From NCBI GenBank assembly GCA_045863035.1, contig BTUV01000007.1, positions 1 to 64,000 of the forward strand: DNA of 64,000 nt, read 5' to 3'. The stretch is from H2-BAC3 sp045863035 (GTDB taxonomy: Bacteria; Bacteroidota; Ignavibacteria; Ignavibacteriales; Ignavibacteriaceae). How positions within the stretch are numbered: the first letter of the stretch is position 1; every line of letters begins with the position of its first letter. Below the pieces are notes generated by a model. It saw only the letters and a program-made list of their open reading frames with translations. It made no database searches and was not told the DNA's origin. Position numbers and translations under genes: made by a program. Below, piece after piece: positions 61,865 through 64,000 of this stretch.

Positions 61865-62224
61865 TCAGTTTTCAGATTGCTGAGTAAATTTCTGAATGCC
61901 TTCCTGCTGCGTGGGGAATATTTCATAAAGCAGCGGAAAGCCCAGCAAGTCGAATATATTATAAACATTCGGCTGCATTTCCGTCAGTTTTATATCACCG
62001 CCGTTGCCTCTCATCGTCTCGATAAATGCCATAAAGACTCCGAGCCCGGCGCTTGATATATATTTCAGGTCACGGAAGTTTACCACAACCCGGTACTGCT
62101 GCCTTGTGAGCAGTTCATTAAAGGTGTTCTCAAGCCGCGGAGCGGTATGAGCATCAAGGAAACCAGAAAGCTCAATAACCTGAACATTTCCGGCTTCTGT
62201 AATACCAGCGTTAAAATCCGCCAT
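61865..62224 (-). CDS. STAS-domain anti-sigma-factor antagonist, RsbV-like
   Basis: The 119-residue STAS protein has the loop KYISSAGLGVFMAF; S58 is at the position phosphorylated in RsbV and SpoIIAA. The domain is followed by a short tail. It is the natural partner of the RsbW-like kinase just downstream and the likely substrate of one or more of the three phosphatases. A CGGAG sequence lies upstream of the ATG, and the gene overlaps the phosphatase gene at 62211 by 14 nt. Confidence 0.93.
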   Translation of the reverse strand: MADFNAGITEAGNVQVIELSGFLDAHTAPRLENTFNELLTRQQYRVVVNFRDLKYISSAGLGVFMAFIETMRGNGGDIKLTEMQPNVYNIFDLLGFPLLYEIFPTQQEGIQKFTQQSEN

Positions 62225-63965
62225 GGTGTGTTGTCTCCGATAATAAATTTTTTGTCCGGCGCAGTATCATAAGCGTTATATCATCATGCTGGGTTCCGCT
62301 TTCAGAAAAAAGCGTAACTTCCTGAATAATTTTATTCGCCATGTCTTCCGCCGTAAGTGTCTGATGTTTAATTATTATATCTTTCAGTGCATTCATGCCA
62401 AAATCTTCCATGTTTCCATTCTTTGCTTCGGTTATTCCGTCTGTAAAGAATAGTATAACATCGTTTTCTCTCAGGTCAAGCGTAATCTCTTCAAGCGATG
62501 AACCAAATAGTTCTCCAAAATGAAGCCCAAGCCCTATTCCGTTCGGAAGAATTTCTTCTACTTCTCCCTCCCGAAGCCGCAATACCGGAAGATGACCCGC
62601 CCGCACCATCCGTATTTCATTCTTCTGAGGTGATATACCGCAGAATACCGCTGTAACAAAATGTTTCCGGTCCAATGAACGGCGAAGTATCTGATTCGAC
62701 CTGATCATAAGCTCCTTTGGCGATTCAGTCATTTTGCTCAGTGTGGCAAAAATACCTCTGACTTCAGCCATGATAAATGCGGCGCTAATCCCTTTGCCTG
62801 ATACATCCGCAATTACAAAACCGGTTTCTCCCCTGCCAAGCTCAAAAAAATCATAATAATCTCCGCCAACTTCAAATGCCGGAATAAAGAGCGCCGAAAG
62901 CTCCAGACCCTGCATAACAGGCAGCTCGGCAGGTATCAGCTTACGTTGTATTTCACGGGCAACATCAAGCTCTCTTTCAAGCCGTTCCTTCTCAATTGAC
63001 TCTGCCAGAAGATGAGAATTTTCAAGCGCGATCGAAAGGTAATCGCTGAATGTTTCAAACGCTGACATCTCCTCACTGTCGTAAGTCAGATTTGCTTTTC
63101 TCGCGGTAAACAGGTAACCGTTAATGCGTGAGTGAGACTTGAGCGGTCTCACAGCAACAAACTGAAAACGATCATCAACTGTCTGGTCTCCTCCCGTCAT
63201 AGATGGCTGCATATATACAGTCTCAGTGGGCCGGCTGCCGTTCAGAGAAATTATCTGCGCGGTAAGTCGTGCAGCAGTTTTATCGTTAATATTCCGTATT
63301 GCCGCGGGCTCTATGGTTAAATTATCGCCGGCTATCAACCACGAAGCATCAGCTCCGCAAACCGTCAGAGCAAGTTCTGCGGCAGTTTCTGAAAGCTCAC
63401 CGGGGTCAAGCGCCTGGTTTATAAGGCGGCTAAAATACTGCATTGATGAAATCTCTTTTGTCTTCCGGTCAAACACTTCCGCCGTGGGAAGATGAAAGAG
63501 AGTCGTAAAAAACAGAAATCCAAAATATGCGATTCCGTATATACTGATCATCATGCCGATCAGATAAATCGCCGGTGAAAACTGCTCCAACACAAGATGA
63601 TTATCACCTGCCAGTCTGACAAGGTTAATTGAGCTGAAAACTATAATACCGACTGAAATCAGCAGAAGCCGCTTCTTTTCTTTTTTGTCCAGAAACGCTA
63701 TCCATGATATCCTGAATGAGTTTATGGTAATCAGAATTATAGTGTTTACAAACAGTGCGATATGGATAAACTGATAGTCATCAAACTGCTTTAAATTAAA
63801 GACGGCCGAAAGCGCGGTCAGAATGATAAAACCCACCATCGCCTGATAATAGGTTTTCAGGTTCTTCCTCTGTTTCAGGAAGAAGAGCTCGCTCAGTATG
63901 ATAAACCAGGTTCCGGAGGCAAATAAAAGCAGCACACCGGAGCTAAAATGCAGAGAGCGTATCAT
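62211..63965 (-). CDS. Membrane SpoIIE-type phosphatase
   Basis: About 584 residues. The first 170 hold six to seven membrane helices, then a GAF-like region (about 185-320), a linker helix (ERELDVAREIQRKLIPA) and a SpoIIE phosphatase domain (about 350-570) with GGDYYD, ADVSGKGISAAFIM, FFTDGITEAKN and HDDITLM. It overlaps the RsbV-like gene. The ATG at 63965 has AGGAG 9 nt upstream and begins right at the first helix. An ATG at 63992 is also open, and the frame has no stop before the window ends, so a longer form is not excluded. Confidence 0.9.
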   Translation of the reverse strand: MIRSLHFSSGVLLLFASGTWFIILSELFFLKQRKNLKTYYQAMVGFIILTALSAVFNLKQFDDYQFIHIALFVNTIILITINSFRISWIAFLDKKEKKRLLLISVGIIVFSSINLVRLAGDNHLVLEQFSPAIYLIGMMISIYGIAYFGFLFFTTLFHLPTAEVFDRKTKEISSMQYFSRLINQALDPGELSETAAELALTVCGADASWLIAGDNLTIEPAAIRNINDKTAARLTAQIISLNGSRPTETVYMQPSMTGGDQTVDDRFQFVAVRPLKSHSRINGYLFTARKANLTYDSEEMSAFETFSDYLSIALENSHLLAESIEKERLERELDVAREIQRKLIPAELPVMQGLELSALFIPAFEVGGDYYDFFELGRGETGFVIADVSGKGISAAFIMAEVRGIFATLSKMTESPKELMIRSNQILRRSLDRKHFVTAVFCGISPQKNEIRMVRAGHLPVLRLREGEVEEILPNGIGLGLHFGELFGSSLEEITLDLRENDVILFFTDGITEAKNGNMEDFGMNALKDIIIKHQTLTAEDMANKIIQEVTLFSESGTQHDDITLMILRRTKNLLSETTHHGGF

Positions 63966-64000
63966 CAGCCCGGACTCCTGCAAAAACTTCATATCCTTAA

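Noticed and set aside
61858..61968. Extended start of the RsbW-like kinase
   Set aside because: It would overlap the RsbV-like gene by about 100 nt and adds residues with no match to the kinase family.

Overview
This 64 kb window looks like part of a metagenome-assembled chromosome of a Gram-negative bacterium from the Ignavibacteria/Chlorobi side of the Bacteroidota lineage. The grounds are a type IX secretion sorting domain with the NYPNPFNPST signature in the first gene, NrfAH and bd-oxidase respiration, a meso-DAP-type MurE, and a mraZ-to-ftsZ cell-wall cluster. Three promoters that can be read with a 17-nt spacer (TTGACA or TTGACT at -35) look like ordinary sigma-70 promoters. Two runs of exactly 100 N (22734-22833, 42082-42181) are scaffold joins inside repeats. 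The phylum assignment is an inference from protein style, not from a marker tree.

Layout. 237-3236: a secreted T9SS cargo protein and an outer-membrane beta-barrel protein. 1983-8119: a nitrite-ammonification operon read right to left (Rrf2 regulator, YwiC-like membrane protein, NapH-like Fe-S protein, hemerythrin, NrfH, NrfA, porin), with a readable promoter and a dyad operator in front of the regulator. 8249-11463: YihY and PurL. 11657-15296: proC, a PAS histidine kinase and a sigma-54 response regulator. 15543-20670: two STAS proteins, a small lipoprotein, a YidB-like protein, PurA and a second histidine kinase. 20689-22368: the C-terminal half of a DNA polymerase III alpha subunit behind a LexA-type SOS box. 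22898-25275: CydAB. 25806-41779: the complete division and cell-wall cluster mraZ-rsmH-ftsL-ftsI-murE-murF-mraY-murD-ftsW-murG-murC-ftsQ-ftsA-ftsZ, transcribed leftwards. 42373-45977: an rRNA methyltransferase, tRNA-Thr(CGU), a 31-codon basic ribosomal-type protein, a TPR protein, an HU protein and an unknown proline/glutamine-rich protein. 45999-56658: SulP transporter, S9 peptidase, cupin, IMPDH/GMPR-like enzyme, PepF, SecD and SecF. 57176-63965: a partner-switching regulatory cluster with three SpoIIE-type phosphatases, an RsbW-like kinase and an RsbV-like antagonist.

How the parts fit. NrfAH, the NapH-like protein and CydAB suggest a facultative or microaerophilic life, with nitrite used as an electron sink and the Fe-S type Rrf2 protein as a plausible NO or redox sensor. 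Regulation by phosphorylation and partner switching is dense: two histidine kinases, one sigma-54 activator, three phosphatases and three free STAS proteins, but no sigma factor in view.

The most unusual items are the SOS-boxed DnaE half that lacks its catalytic half, a family of 17-nt hairpin repeats whose stems covary between copies, a 55-bp tandem array that starts in the last codons of the rRNA methyltransferase, and a strong tendency to write Tyr-Ile as TAT-ATA.
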